The notes beneath the pieces were generated by a model that saw only the letters and a list, made by a program, of their open reading frames with translations, made no database searches and was not told where the DNA came from. Shown piece after piece: positions 1 to 11,882 of a stretch of 21,721 nucleotides of DNA. The stretch is from an uncultured Caldilinea sp. (GTDB taxonomy: Bacteria > Chloroflexota > Anaerolineae > Caldilineales > Caldilineaceae), in assembly GCA_937928035.1 (NCBI GenBank), contig CALFWA010000300.1, positions 1 through 21,721 of the forward strand. The letters run 5' to 3'. A program made the translations under genes and the position numbers. The first letter of the stretch is position 1; each line of letters begins with the position of its first letter.

Positions 1-2
1 CG

Positions 3-905
3 GTGTTGGCGACGCCGCTCTTTTTTGCGGGCGGTTGGTGGCTTGAACAGATCCCGCTGAACCCCCAGGACTTGGCGCTGATGCAAACAGCGGGAACCTT
101 GATCGGGCTGGGCATCCTGATCTTGCTGACGCCCTTCCCGCTGCATGGCGCCTGGTCGGCCAGCAGCGAAAGCTCGCCGCCTGCGGCTACGCTGCTTGTT
201 GCTCTCTTTTATCAACTGGGCGTCTTGTATCTGGCGGCGCAGGCGCTCAACCTCTATCCCTTCATCTTCCGCCAGACTGACTGGTCGGTGTGGATGAGCG
301 CGTTGGGCCTGTTGACCGCCATCTGGGGGGGAGTCGCCGCCATCGGCGCAACCCATGCGGGCAGGTTATGGGGATATGCGGCTATTCATGACTGGGGATT
401 GATCATTCTCGCCATGACGGCGCCGGGGTTGCAGAGCTGGACGCTTGTGCTGTTTTTGTTTGCGCTCCGCATCATCAGCATGATGACAAGCGCCGTTGGG
501 CTGATCGCGCTCGAACGTCAGGTTGGCTCACTGGAGATGCAGCGCCTGCGAGCGGTCGGTCTGCGCATGCCGTGGAGCAGTGCAGCGGTGCTGCTGGGGG
601 GGCTGGGCCTGGTCGGCTTTCCGTTGACTGCCGGCTTTGCAGGACACTGGGCGGCTCTGCAGTCGCTGGCGCTCTTCGACTGGCGGCTGGCGATGGCGAT
701 CTTACTCGCTGCCGTGGGCGCCATTTTGGGGTTTGTACGGTTGGCGCGCCTAATGTTTGGCATGCAGGACGCTCCGTTGACAATGCGCGAAAGCGCACTC
801 AACGTGGGAACGGCGCTAGGCGCTTTGATTGTGACGCTGATGGTGGCGACTTCTCCCCAACTGCTCAGCGCCCTCCTAGAGCGCATACTGACTGCATTTG
901 GATGA
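3..905 (+). CDS. NDH-1 antiporter-like membrane subunit (NuoN/NuoM/ND2 family), 5'-truncated
   Basis: This is the C-terminal part of a polytopic membrane protein; the reading frame is open to the window edge, so the true start is upstream. The visible 300 residues hold about eight hydrophobic helices. Residues 37-63 align without gaps by eye to the TM7-TM8 region of proton-translocating complex I or Mrp antiporter subunits: PLH at 46-48 stands for PFH, followed by E56, P59 and T63. A GFPLTAGFAGHW segment near 204-215 matches the usual GxPxxxGFxGK stretch. The family transfers protons or Na+ across the membrane. Here the lysines expected at 41 and 71 are Leu and Gln, so pumping is doubtful. 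The stop overlaps the dprA start as ATGA (902-905), which suggests translational coupling. Family assignment is fairly firm; choosing between subunits N, M and an Mrp-type protein is not possible. Confidence 0.7.
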   Translation: MLATPLFFAGGWWLEQIPLNPQDLALMQTAGTLIGLGILILLTPFPLHGAWSASSESSPPAATLLVALFYQLGVLYLAAQALNLYPFIFRQTDWSVWMSALGLLTAIWGGVAAIGATHAGRLWGYAAIHDWGLIILAMTAPGLQSWTLVLFLFALRIISMMTSAVGLIALERQVGSLEMQRLRAVGLRMPWSSAAVLLGGLGLVGFPLTAGFAGHWAALQSLALFDWRLAMAILLAAVGAILGFVRLARLMFGMQDAPLTMRESALNVGTALGALIVTLMVATSPQLLSALLERILTAFG

Positions 906-1993
906 GCAAGATGGTGGACAGCAAGGGCTACTGGATCGCGTTCAGCCGAGTTTCGGGCATCGGGCCGGTGCGCCTCGCAGCCTTGCTCGAGGTGTGCGGG
1001 GGCATCGAAGCGGCGTGGCGCGCCTCGATTCAACAGATGCAGGCCGCGCGGCTGGATCGACGCACGATTGAGCTTTTCCTGGAGGCGCGCCGCACGCTCG
1101 ATCCAGCGCTGGAATTGCAGCGCGCTCTGGACGCCGGCGTCGAGGTGCTGACATGGGACGATCCCGCCTATCCCGAGTCCCTGCGCACCATCGAAGGTTC
1201 GCCGCCCGTGCTGTACGTGCGCGGGCGTCTCCTCAGCCAGGATGAATGGGCCGTGGCTGTGGTGGGCACGCGTCACGCCAGCGCCTACGGTCGCGAAGTG
1301 GCGCGCGTCTTGAGCAGCGAGCTGGCGCGCGCCGGCGTCACTGTGGTCAGCGGCCTGGCCTTGGGCGTGGACACCGTGGCCCATCGCGCTGCGCTGGACG
1401 CCGGCGGACGGACGATCGCCGTGCTCGGCAGCGGCGTCGACCAGATCTATCCTCCTCAAAATCGGGGGCTGGCGCAGGCGATCGCAGGCCAGGGCGCTCT
1501 TGTGAGTGAATACGCGCTGGGCGTTCGTCCGGACGCCAGCAATTTTCCCCCGCGCAATCGCATCATCAGCGGCCTGAGCCGAGGCGTGATCATTGTCGAG
1601 GCCGGGGAGCGCAGCGGCGCGCTGATCACGGCGCAATTCGCCATTGAGCAGGGGCGCGAGCTGTTCGCCGTGCCGGGCAACATTCTTTCCCCTGGCAGCG
1701 TTGGCTGCAATCTGCTGATTCAACAAGGGGCGACGCCGCTCCTCTCCGTCGATGACGTGCTGGAGCAGCTCAACATGAGCCGCATCGTCGACCACTGCGC
1801 CCTGCGCGAGAGCGTGCCCGCCGATCCGGCGGAAGCAGCGCTGCTCCAACATCTGTCGCATGAACCTACACACATCGATGACCTGGTGCGCAAGACCGGA
1901 TTGAACGCCGGTCAGGTGAGCAGCCTGTTGGCGTTGATGGAGCTGAAAGGCATAGTGCACCAGAGCGGCGCGCTCTCTTATGTGCGCGCCTGA
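902..1993 (+). CDS. dprA: DNA-processing protein DprA (Smf)
   Basis: Predicted 363 aa. DprA binds incoming single-stranded DNA in the cytoplasm and loads RecA during natural transformation. An N-terminal helix-hairpin-helix-like segment (SRVSGIGPVRLAALL, 15-29) is followed by the Rossmann-type Smf domain. That domain shows VVGTRHASAYG near 120, VSGLALGVDTVAHRAAL near 148, VLGSGVDQIYPPQN near 177 and FPPRNRIISGLS near 215. The EAGERSGALITAQFAIEQGRE and GCNLLIQQGA blocks follow. The last 60 residues form a DprA winged helix (HIDDLVRKTGLNAGQVSSLLALMELKG). The start at 902 is chosen because it overlaps the upstream stop as ATGA and gives the usual N-terminus; the frame stays open further upstream, but only over another gene. 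Coupling to an antiporter-like gene has no obvious functional logic. Confidence 0.95.
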   Translation: MSKMVDSKGYWIAFSRVSGIGPVRLAALLEVCGGIEAAWRASIQQMQAARLDRRTIELFLEARRTLDPALELQRALDAGVEVLTWDDPAYPESLRTIEGSPPVLYVRGRLLSQDEWAVAVVGTRHASAYGREVARVLSSELARAGVTVVSGLALGVDTVAHRAALDAGGRTIAVLGSGVDQIYPPQNRGLAQAIAGQGALVSEYALGVRPDASNFPPRNRIISGLSRGVIIVEAGERSGALITAQFAIEQGRELFAVPGNILSPGSVGCNLLIQQGATPLLSVDDVLEQLNMSRIVDHCALRESVPADPAEAALLQHLSHEPTHIDDLVRKTGLNAGQVSSLLALMELKGIVHQSGALSYVRA

Positions 1994-1996
1994 GCA

Positions 1997-2022
1997 GCGC
2001 ACACCCAGGCTGAGGTGTGCGC
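1997..2022 (+). terminator. Hairpin after dprA, possible terminator
   Basis: A perfect 9-bp stem (GCGCACACC / GGTGTGCGC) with an 8-nt loop starts 4 nt after the dprA stop codon. There is no T-run behind it, so it may be a Rho-dependent stop or an mRNA 3'-end stabiliser rather than a canonical intrinsic terminator. Confidence 0.45.
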
Positions 2023-2110
2023 CGGACAAAGTTCACAAGGGCTTATCCGGGCTATCCATCGAACCTAGCTGAACCGATCGCACTTGAACCGTAACGGACT
2101 CAACCATCAT

Positions 2111-2116
2111 GAGGAG
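2111..2116 (+). promoter_or_regulatory. Ribosome binding site of manC
   Basis: GAGGAG lies 8 nt before the ATG at 2125 and fixes that start. I see no convincing -35/-10 pair in the 131-bp gap after dprA. Confidence 0.7.
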
Positions 2117-2124
2117 TCAGGCGT

Positions 2125-3198
2125 ATGTATGCAGTGATCCTGGCAGGCGGCGTCGGCACGCGCCTGTGGCCGCGCAGCCGTGAAAACCGACCAAAGCAGT
2201 TCAGCGACATCACCGGCAGCGGTTTCACCATGATTCAGGAGACCGCACAGCGACTCGAAGGTTTGGTCGACGGCGACAGGCTGTTTGTGGTGACCGGGCC
2301 TGCGTATGTCGAACTGGTCAAAGAACAGCTGCCGCAAATGCCGATGCAACATCTGATTGTCGAACCCAGCGGCCGCAACACCGCGCCTGCCATCGGCCTG
2401 GCCGCTTTGCACCTTCGACGCAAGGACCCGAACGCCGTGATGGTCATTTTGCCCGCCGACCATGTGATTTTGCACGCCGATCGATTCCGGGCGGCGTTGC
2501 GTCGCGCCGCCGACGTCGCGCAAAAGGGCTTTATCGTCACCCTGGGGATCGAGCCGACCTTCGCGCACACCGGCTATGGATACATTAAACGCGGCGAGCT
2601 GCTTTCGACCGCCGACGGCATTGCGGCGTATCGAGTGGAGCGTTTTTTAGAAAAACCTACTCGCGCCGCCGCCGAACAATTTCTGGCCGATGGCAGCTAC
2701 TACTGGAACGGCGGCATTTTTGTCAGTCGCGTCGACGCCATGTTGAACGAGTTCGCCCGTCAAGCGCCGGAGATCTATGATCGGCTGCAACAGATCGACG
2801 CTGCGCTCGACACGCCTGATGCGCAGAAAGTGCTGGAAACAGTCTGGCAGGAGATGCCGAGCATCAGCATCGACTACGCCATCATGGAAGGCGCGCAGAA
2901 GGTCGCTGTGGTTCCTCTCAAGGCGGGCTGGAACGACGTCGGAAGCTGGGACGCGCTGGAAACCGTGCTCGAGCAGGACGAATCCGGCAACCGGATTGCC
3001 CGCGGGGAAGTTTTGCTTTTAGACAGCCGAGACAATATTGTATACAGTGATAAACGACTGGTCGTCCTTATCAACGTCAACAACCTGGTGGTCGTCGATA
3101 CAGGCGACACGCTGCTGATCGGCGACAAAGGTAACATGCAGCGCGTCAAAGAAGTCGTGGAACAGTTGCGCGCACAGGGACGCACCGAGCTCCTGTAG
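2125..3198 (+). CDS. manC: Mannose-1-phosphate guanylyltransferase (GDP-mannose pyrophosphorylase)
   Basis: Predicted 357 aa. It makes GDP-mannose from mannose-1-phosphate and GTP in the cytoplasm, for polysaccharides and glycans. The nucleotidyltransferase signature GGVGTRLWPRSRENRPKQF lies at 8-26. Further family blocks are EPSGRNTAPAIGLAAL, ILPADHVI, GYGYIKRG, the sugar-binding VERFLEKP, YYWNGGIFV, SIDYAIME and WNDVGSWDAL. The length is that of the short, monofunctional type: the C-terminal phosphomannose isomerase cupin found in bifunctional AlgA/ManC enzymes is absent. The start is supported by the GAGGAG site. No mannan or capsule genes sit next to it. The GH130 enzyme at 19408 could supply mannose-1-phosphate if it is a phosphorylase, but it lies 16 kb away in a separate operon, so the link is inference. 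Confidence 0.95.
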   Translation: MYAVILAGGVGTRLWPRSRENRPKQFSDITGSGFTMIQETAQRLEGLVDGDRLFVVTGPAYVELVKEQLPQMPMQHLIVEPSGRNTAPAIGLAALHLRRKDPNAVMVILPADHVILHADRFRAALRRAADVAQKGFIVTLGIEPTFAHTGYGYIKRGELLSTADGIAAYRVERFLEKPTRAAAEQFLADGSYYWNGGIFVSRVDAMLNEFARQAPEIYDRLQQIDAALDTPDAQKVLETVWQEMPSISIDYAIMEGAQKVAVVPLKAGWNDVGSWDALETVLEQDESGNRIARGEVLLLDSRDNIVYSDKRLVVLINVNNLVVVDTGDTLLIGDKGNMQRVKEVVEQLRAQGRTELL

Positions 3199-3264
3199 GC
3201 CGGACGACGTCTTGCGCTGCGCTTTGCGGAGCGTTTGATTGGAGCTGCGGAAAGGAATCGCCAC

Positions 3265-4494
3265 ATGCCACTACAGCCCATACAGTCAAGAGTGGAACGC
3301 TTCAAGGAGATACGACTCACCGAACGAGAGTTGACATGGATGCTGATCGGCGTCGCAGCCGGCCTTCTGCTGGGCCTTTTGGTCGGCTGGGTCTGGCAGC
3401 CGGCGGAGAGAGGGGCTAAGGCAGGCGTTTCCCCGGCCGTCATCGCGACGCCTCCCGTCTCTGCAGTCGCGGCGACCGGCGATGCCGGGAATGGAGCCAA
3501 CCTCTTTCTAATTGCTCTTGGCGTTTTGGTTGCATCGGCCGGCGCCAGCGCATTGGTGTGGCTGTATCAGCAAGGCGCTTTGCGCTGGCGAGGCGCGCAA
3601 ACGGCGGTTGTCGGGCCTTTGGAGCAGAGCGCCCCCGAAGTGCGCCCGCAAAAGGCTGAGGCTCGACCTGCGTCGGAATCGAGCGATGTTCACTCCGCCT
3701 TCAACGCATCCTCGACGCGCGTCCCCGTGACAAGCTATAGGGCGGTGACCGATGCTCCCGCCGCAGTTCCGCCGGTGCGCCCCCCTGCAGCCGCCAACGT
3801 TGCACCTTTCGACGAAGAGGAAGAAGGGCTTTCTTCGCCGTTTTCGAGCGCGTCGACGTCCATGCGCAGCAGTGCGCAGACAATCGCTCCCTCCGTGGCC
3901 GCGCCTGCACCTTTCCTCGGCCGCGCTCGGGTTGAAGACGCTGAAGTGGAGGAAGCGACGACCGGCGACGAGGGGCCGCAACGCACCGCGCCGGACGTTA
4001 GGCAGTCTGCTGCGCCGGTCATGGGAGGCTGGGCGCCGCCCGGCGCCCGCATGGAACGGTACCCCACCATCGATGAGCTGGATGTGAAATATGTAGCAGG
4101 CTCTCAACAGCTTGACTGGGCGCGCAACATTCCCAGCCCACAGGGAGATCAGTATTTGGGCGAATACGGCGTCGGCGTCAGTGAACGGCACGGCATGCTC
4201 AACAACGATCCCGACCAGGTCGTGGCGATGGAGGTCTATCTCTTCGATAAATCTGATGACAAGAACCTCTCCACCGTCGGGCGCATCATTCTGAGCGAAT
4301 ACGCCGACACCCATCTGCGCAAACATTTCGAGCGAGAGAAAGATCGCCTCGGGCCCATCGTGGCGCAGCCGAACACTGTGTTGCAACTGGAGACGCGACA
4401 GTTTCTGTTGCTTTGCAAAATTGTCGACGTCGCGTATCAAGATGGCATCTTCGAACGCCTGGAGATGAAACTGGAGCTCAAGAGAAAGGCTTGA
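3265..4494 (+). CDS. Two-TM membrane protein with conserved cytoplasmic C-terminal domain, function unknown
   Basis: Predicted 409 aa from the ATG at 3265, which has GGAAAGGA (3249-3256) 8 nt upstream; an in-frame TTG at 3235 lacks this support. A short basic N-terminus is followed by TM1 (about 24-44), a 35-residue loop, and TM2 (about 80-101). Next comes a long low-complexity stretch rich in Ala, Pro, Ser and acids (105-265), which is probably disordered. The last 140 residues are well ordered: ELDVKYVAG, YLGEYGVGVSE, VVAMEVYLFDKSDDKNLSTVGRIILSEYA and the VLQLETRQFLLLCKIVDVAYQDG block. I recall similar C-terminal domains in hypothetical proteins of other Anaerolineae-type genomes but know no function. 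It lies 66 bp after manC and converges on dgt with a 6-bp gap. It may act in scaffolding or signalling; this is unproven. Confidence 0.75.
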   Translation: MPLQPIQSRVERFKEIRLTERELTWMLIGVAAGLLLGLLVGWVWQPAERGAKAGVSPAVIATPPVSAVAATGDAGNGANLFLIALGVLVASAGASALVWLYQQGALRWRGAQTAVVGPLEQSAPEVRPQKAEARPASESSDVHSAFNASSTRVPVTSYRAVTDAPAAVPPVRPPAAANVAPFDEEEEGLSSPFSSASTSMRSSAQTIAPSVAAPAPFLGRARVEDAEVEEATTGDEGPQRTAPDVRQSAAPVMGGWAPPGARMERYPTIDELDVKYVAGSQQLDWARNIPSPQGDQYLGEYGVGVSERHGMLNNDPDQVVAMEVYLFDKSDDKNLSTVGRIILSEYADTHLRKHFEREKDRLGPIVAQPNTVLQLETRQFLLLCKIVDVAYQDGIFERLEMKLELKRKA

Positions 4495-4500
4495 CTTGCC

Positions 4501-5664
<1,164 letters not shown>

Positions 5665-5709
5665 GACGGACTCCTGCCCATAGAGGGCGGATTTCAATTG
5701 GCCCTGCCT

Positions 5710-6441
<732 letters not shown>

Positions 6442-6482
6442 CATCATTTCCTGTCAAGAGTTATCACCTATTCGACTCGGCT

Positions 6483-6521
6483 TTTGAGTCACTCAAATTG
6501 TAACCATTCGAGCAGTTACAA
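6483..6521. promoter_or_regulatory. Two abutting palindromes upstream of the SDR-dgt operon (possible operators)
   Basis: TTTGAGT-C-ACTCAAA (6483-6497) is a perfect 15-bp palindrome. It is directly followed by TTGTAAC-N10-GTTACAA (6498-6521), a perfect 7-bp inverted repeat. A TACAAT sequence on the minus strand (6497-6502) could be a -10 box for the SDR gene. Regulator binding is inferred from symmetry and position only. Confidence 0.45.
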
Positions 6522-6523
6522 CA

Positions 6524-6556
6524 AAACAGGGTGACGGAGCAACCGTCACCCTGTTT
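6524..6556 (-). terminator. Intrinsic terminator of the S1-domain gene
   Basis: A perfect 14-bp stem (AAACAGGGTGACGG / CCGTCACCCTGTTT) with a 5-nt loop lies about 90 bp beyond the stop of the S1-domain gene. On the minus strand the stem ends in TTT and is followed by TGTTGT, giving a T-rich tail in that direction. Confidence 0.85.
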
Positions 6557-6646
6557 GAGACGCCACACTTTGGAGAGACTGCGTCGTTCGCCCTGCACCG
6601 CCTTGTCGCAGGAAAAACTCACCGTCCAATCGAGAAGGCCGAAAGG

Positions 6647-7615
<969 letters not shown>

Positions 7616-7717
7616 TTCCATGTCCTCCCGAACACTACCGGCGCCGCCTCTGTGCGCCTCCATTCACCGATTTTGGATTCGATTCAAATCATGCAAAATT
7701 TTTCGATAATTTGTTCA

Positions 7718-7747
7718 AGTATACCTTCTGTTCTTTAGAAACGCCAA
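7718..7747 (-). promoter_or_regulatory. Candidate promoter of the S1-domain gene
   Basis: On the minus strand TATACT (7718-7723) and TTGGCG (7742-7747) are separated by 18 bp in an AT-rich stretch. The implied transcript would carry a leader of roughly 95 nt. This is a consensus match only. Confidence 0.45.
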
Positions 7748-7828
7748 AGCAAGAGACTTTAGAAAGGAGAAAAGAGCGTGCAGCAGATCAGACGCACCGC
7801 ATCAGCAAATGTTCCGCTGCGCGCCTGT

Positions 7829-7834
7829 TATAAT
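7829..7834 (+). promoter_or_regulatory. Candidate -10 box of the M32 carboxypeptidase gene
   Basis: A perfect TATAAT lies about 50 bp before the GTG start. No good -35 hexamer is seen 16-18 bp upstream (CAAATG at the 17-bp position), so the promoter is weakly supported. The S1-gene promoter points the other way about 100 bp to the left. Confidence 0.4.
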
Positions 7835-7884
7835 TAATTTGATTTGCAAAACTTATCAACTTCACAGATCAAGAAGGAGTCAGA

Positions 7885-9411
<1,527 letters not shown>

Positions 9412-9515
9412 GAATTTTTAGGTGTTTTCTAAACTTGACGATTGTGTTATGATGAGCACGGCGACGTTGCGCCCATGACGCTGTCCACACCATCAGGATT
9501 TTCGCCGCCTCGAAT

Positions 9516-11264
9516 ATGGCTTCTCGCACGCTGGTCGACCTCGATATTTCGGTGACGCGCAGCCCTTCCGGGTATACGGCCACCCTGCGCGCCCCCGACG
9601 GTCGACGCGTGCAGACCACCTTCCAGGCGCCTTTTGAGGAGTATCAGCTTAAGTATTATGTCGCCGAAGCGACGCGCGGCCCCCAGCCCGCGCGTCGCTC
9701 CTCCAGGCAAAGCGCGGACGCTATTGCGCAGGAGATGGGCGGCGCCCTTTTCGCCGCTATGTTTTCCGGTGCAGCGCAACATCAGCTAGATGCAACGTTG
9801 GATGCCCTCGCCTTGACGGACGGGCAGGGGGTGCGTTTGCGTCTCGACCTGAGCGGCGCGCCTGAGCTCTCCAGCTTTCCCTGGGAGTTTCTCTACCATC
9901 CGGAGCGACGCTTTTTCCTGGCGCTCTCGCCCGACCTGACGCTTGTCCGTTATTTTCAGACTCCGGAGCCGGTGCGCACGCTGCAGGTGCAGCCGCCGTT
10001 GCGCATTCTGGCGATGGCTTGCAGCCCGCGCGACCTGGAGCCGCTCGACGTTGTCCGCGAACGCGCCGGTCTTGAGGCCAGCCTGGAGCGACTGATCGCC
10101 GCCCGTATGGTGGAGATTGACTGGGCGCCGGCCAACACCCTGCACGCTGTGACGACGCTGCTCGCCCGGCGCGACTACCACATCTTCCATTTCATGGGGC
10201 ACGGCGCTTATTTGGAAGAGCCGGAGGGAAGCAAGGCGGGAAGTCTTCTCTTTGAAAGCGAAGACGGAACGGCGACACCGGTCGGCGCCGCCCGTTTAGG
10301 CCAGGCGTTTCGCCGCACCGTGCGCCTGGCGTTGATCAACGCATGCGAAGGCGCCGTTGGCGATCTCCACAATCCTTCCGCCGGCGTGGCGACTAGTCTG
10401 CTGGCGCAGGGGACGCCGGCGGTCGTCGCCATGCAGTTCAGCATCAGCGACGTCGTGGCCATTCCTTTTGCAAGCGAATTTTACAGCGCCATTGCAGTGG
10501 GCCTGCCTGTAGACGCCGCCATGACCGGCGCGCGACGCAACGTTTGGGCGCGCTTCGAAGACAGCGGTGAATGGGCGACGCCGGTGCTGTATCTGCGTGC
10601 GCCCGATGGCGTGCTTTTCGACCTGAAGCCGACGACAGGTGACACGCACACCCAGGTGCTGCAACAAGAAGTCGTTGCGTCGACGATGGGCAATCTCGAC
10701 GTTGACCTGGTTCAACTGCGCGCCATTCTGTCGACTGGCGCGGGAGAAGTCATCCGACGACTGCCTGACTGGCTCAAAGATCGATGGCAGAGCGCCGATC
10801 GCACGGCGGAGGAGCTGTATCAGCAAGCCGTTGAACATATGCGTGCGGAACGATGGGCCGACGCCAGTCGTTGCTTCAAACTCTGCAACGACCGTTCCCC
10901 GGGTTATCGTGACATTATGGTTCTCTGGCAACAGTCGAAGCTGCAGCACCGGCTCGCCGAACATTATCGGCGCCTGGTCAGCGCCTATGCGGAGCAGAAA
11001 TGGCAGCAGGTGCTCGAGCTGGCCAGGGCCATTCTCGCCGAAGCGCCCTCTTACAAAGATGCGCCGGCGATGTACAACCATGCACTGCGCGCCATAGGTG
11101 CTCCGCTGCATCCACCGACATTGCTGCCTGACCCGGCGAGCCGGACGCAACCGCCGCATCTCCCCCCTGTGCGCCCACCGACGCTGCCCGGCGGCGCTGA
11201 AAAATCGGAGACAGGGCGTAAATCCGACCAGGAGCGTCCTCCCTCTCTGCCCTGCGGATCGTAG
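9516..11264 (+). CDS. CHAT-domain cysteine protease with C-terminal TPR-like repeats
   Basis: Predicted 582 aa. CHAT domains are caspase-like peptidases. The N-terminal 120 residues are of unknown fold. Then comes the usual CHAT entry FPWEFLYHPERRFFLALSPDLTLVRYF (about 125-151). The catalytic dyad is intact: His229 in HFMGHGAY and Cys277 in ALINACEGA. Late CHAT blocks (GTPAVVAMQFSISD, FASEFYSAIAVGLPVDAAM, WATPVLYLR) follow. A helical TPR-like region lies at about 430-525 (AVEHMRAERWADASRCFKLC and AYAEQKWQQVLELARAILAEAPSYKDA). The tail is Pro-rich (530-582). There is no signal peptide or TM helix, so it is cytoplasmic. No clear RBS precedes the ATG at 9516. The next genes, a two-TM protein and a methyltransferase, follow at 53 and 22 bp. 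The substrate is unknown. Confidence 0.88.
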   Translation: MASRTLVDLDISVTRSPSGYTATLRAPDGRRVQTTFQAPFEEYQLKYYVAEATRGPQPARRSSRQSADAIAQEMGGALFAAMFSGAAQHQLDATLDALALTDGQGVRLRLDLSGAPELSSFPWEFLYHPERRFFLALSPDLTLVRYFQTPEPVRTLQVQPPLRILAMACSPRDLEPLDVVRERAGLEASLERLIAARMVEIDWAPANTLHAVTTLLARRDYHIFHFMGHGAYLEEPEGSKAGSLLFESEDGTATPVGAARLGQAFRRTVRLALINACEGAVGDLHNPSAGVATSLLAQGTPAVVAMQFSISDVVAIPFASEFYSAIAVGLPVDAAMTGARRNVWARFEDSGEWATPVLYLRAPDGVLFDLKPTTGDTHTQVLQQEVVASTMGNLDVDLVQLRAILSTGAGEVIRRLPDWLKDRWQSADRTAEELYQQAVEHMRAERWADASRCFKLCNDRSPGYRDIMVLWQQSKLQHRLAEHYRRLVSAYAEQKWQQVLELARAILAEAPSYKDAPAMYNHALRAIGAPLHPPTLLPDPASRTQPPHLPPVRPPTLPGGAEKSETGRKSDQERPPSLPCGS

Positions 11265-11317
11265 GAATACGCCGGCGCGAAAATACAATCACCCACTCAA
11301 CGCGAAAGGAAAACGCC

Positions 11318-11860
11318 ATGACCTTCAGCGAAGTTGACCAAAGGTACGCCGAATTGAAACTGCAATTCCAGGCCGGCGCCATCTCCGAGCAGGAATTCGA
11401 CGAAGCGCTGCGCGCCCTGATGATCCAGGACGAGCAAGGAAGATGGTGGGCCAAGGCGCGGGAGACCGGCCAGTGGAACTACTACGATCCCACTACGCAA
11501 AACTGGGTGCCGGCCACTCCGCCGTCTCCTCCGGCGCAACCGCCGAGGTCGGCTCCACAACCGTCGGTCGATCCTTCGCTCGGGCGTCAGTTCGACGCCC
11601 CCGCGCCGCAGGTGCAGGCCGGCGTAGGATTCGGCGGCGTCCAGCCGGAGCTTTCCCCGGGGCTCAAGATTGTCTTTTATGTGCTCTCTTTCCTGGTGCC
11701 AATCGTCGGCATCGTGCTCTACTTTGTGTATCGAAACAAGCCGGCGCAAGAAGATCGCTCCGCCGCCAATCTCTTCCTGATCCTCGGGCTGATTGCCTTC
11801 GCCCTGAGCTGTTTTTGTTCGATCGCGCCTTTCCTGTTTGCGCCGGTGGTCAATTATTGA
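11318..11860 (+). CDS. Small two-TM membrane protein with SHOCT-like/WWA-YYD N-terminal domain
   Basis: Predicted 180 aa; GAAAGGA lies 7 nt before the ATG. The N-terminal 65 residues hold a short amphipathic segment with the pattern YxELKxQFxxGxISEQEFDEAL, like SHOCT or oligomerisation helices. A Trp/Tyr-rich segment (GRWWAKARETGQWNYYDPTTQNWVP, 41-65) follows. I recall this layout from many Chloroflexota proteins, but its role is not known to me. A Pro-rich linker (66-112) leads to two membrane helices (about 117-138 and 150-172) with a short charged loop. No signal peptide is seen, so the N-terminal domain is probably cytoplasmic. It lies 53 bp after the CHAT gene and could be a partner or substrate of that protease, which is inference only. 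Confidence 0.7.
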   Translation: MTFSEVDQRYAELKLQFQAGAISEQEFDEALRALMIQDEQGRWWAKARETGQWNYYDPTTQNWVPATPPSPPAQPPRSAPQPSVDPSLGRQFDAPAPQVQAGVGFGGVQPELSPGLKIVFYVLSFLVPIVGIVLYFVYRNKPAQEDRSAANLFLILGLIAFALSCFCSIAPFLFAPVVNY

Positions 11861-11882
11861 ACGTTGTGCGTTGAGCGTCCGT

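Noticed and set aside
518..2029. 503-codon open frame on the minus strand opposite dprA
   Set aside because: Composition is His/Arg/Ala-rich with no domain; it is the shadow frame of a high-GC gene with clear DprA motifs on the other strand.
7616..7884. Possible tRNA or small RNA in the divergent gap
   Set aside because: No cloverleaf or strong hairpin found; the gap is AT-rich and explained by two promoters.
9435..9453. TTGACG and TATGAT before the CHAT gene as a promoter
   Set aside because: The two boxes are only 7 bp apart, and no good partner exists at 16-18 bp for either.
9516..11264. Reading the CHAT gene as part of a CRISPR (Craspase-like) or gasdermin defence system
   Set aside because: No cas genes, repeats, nuclease or recognisable gasdermin are nearby; only a loose analogy remains, kept as a hypothesis in the findings.
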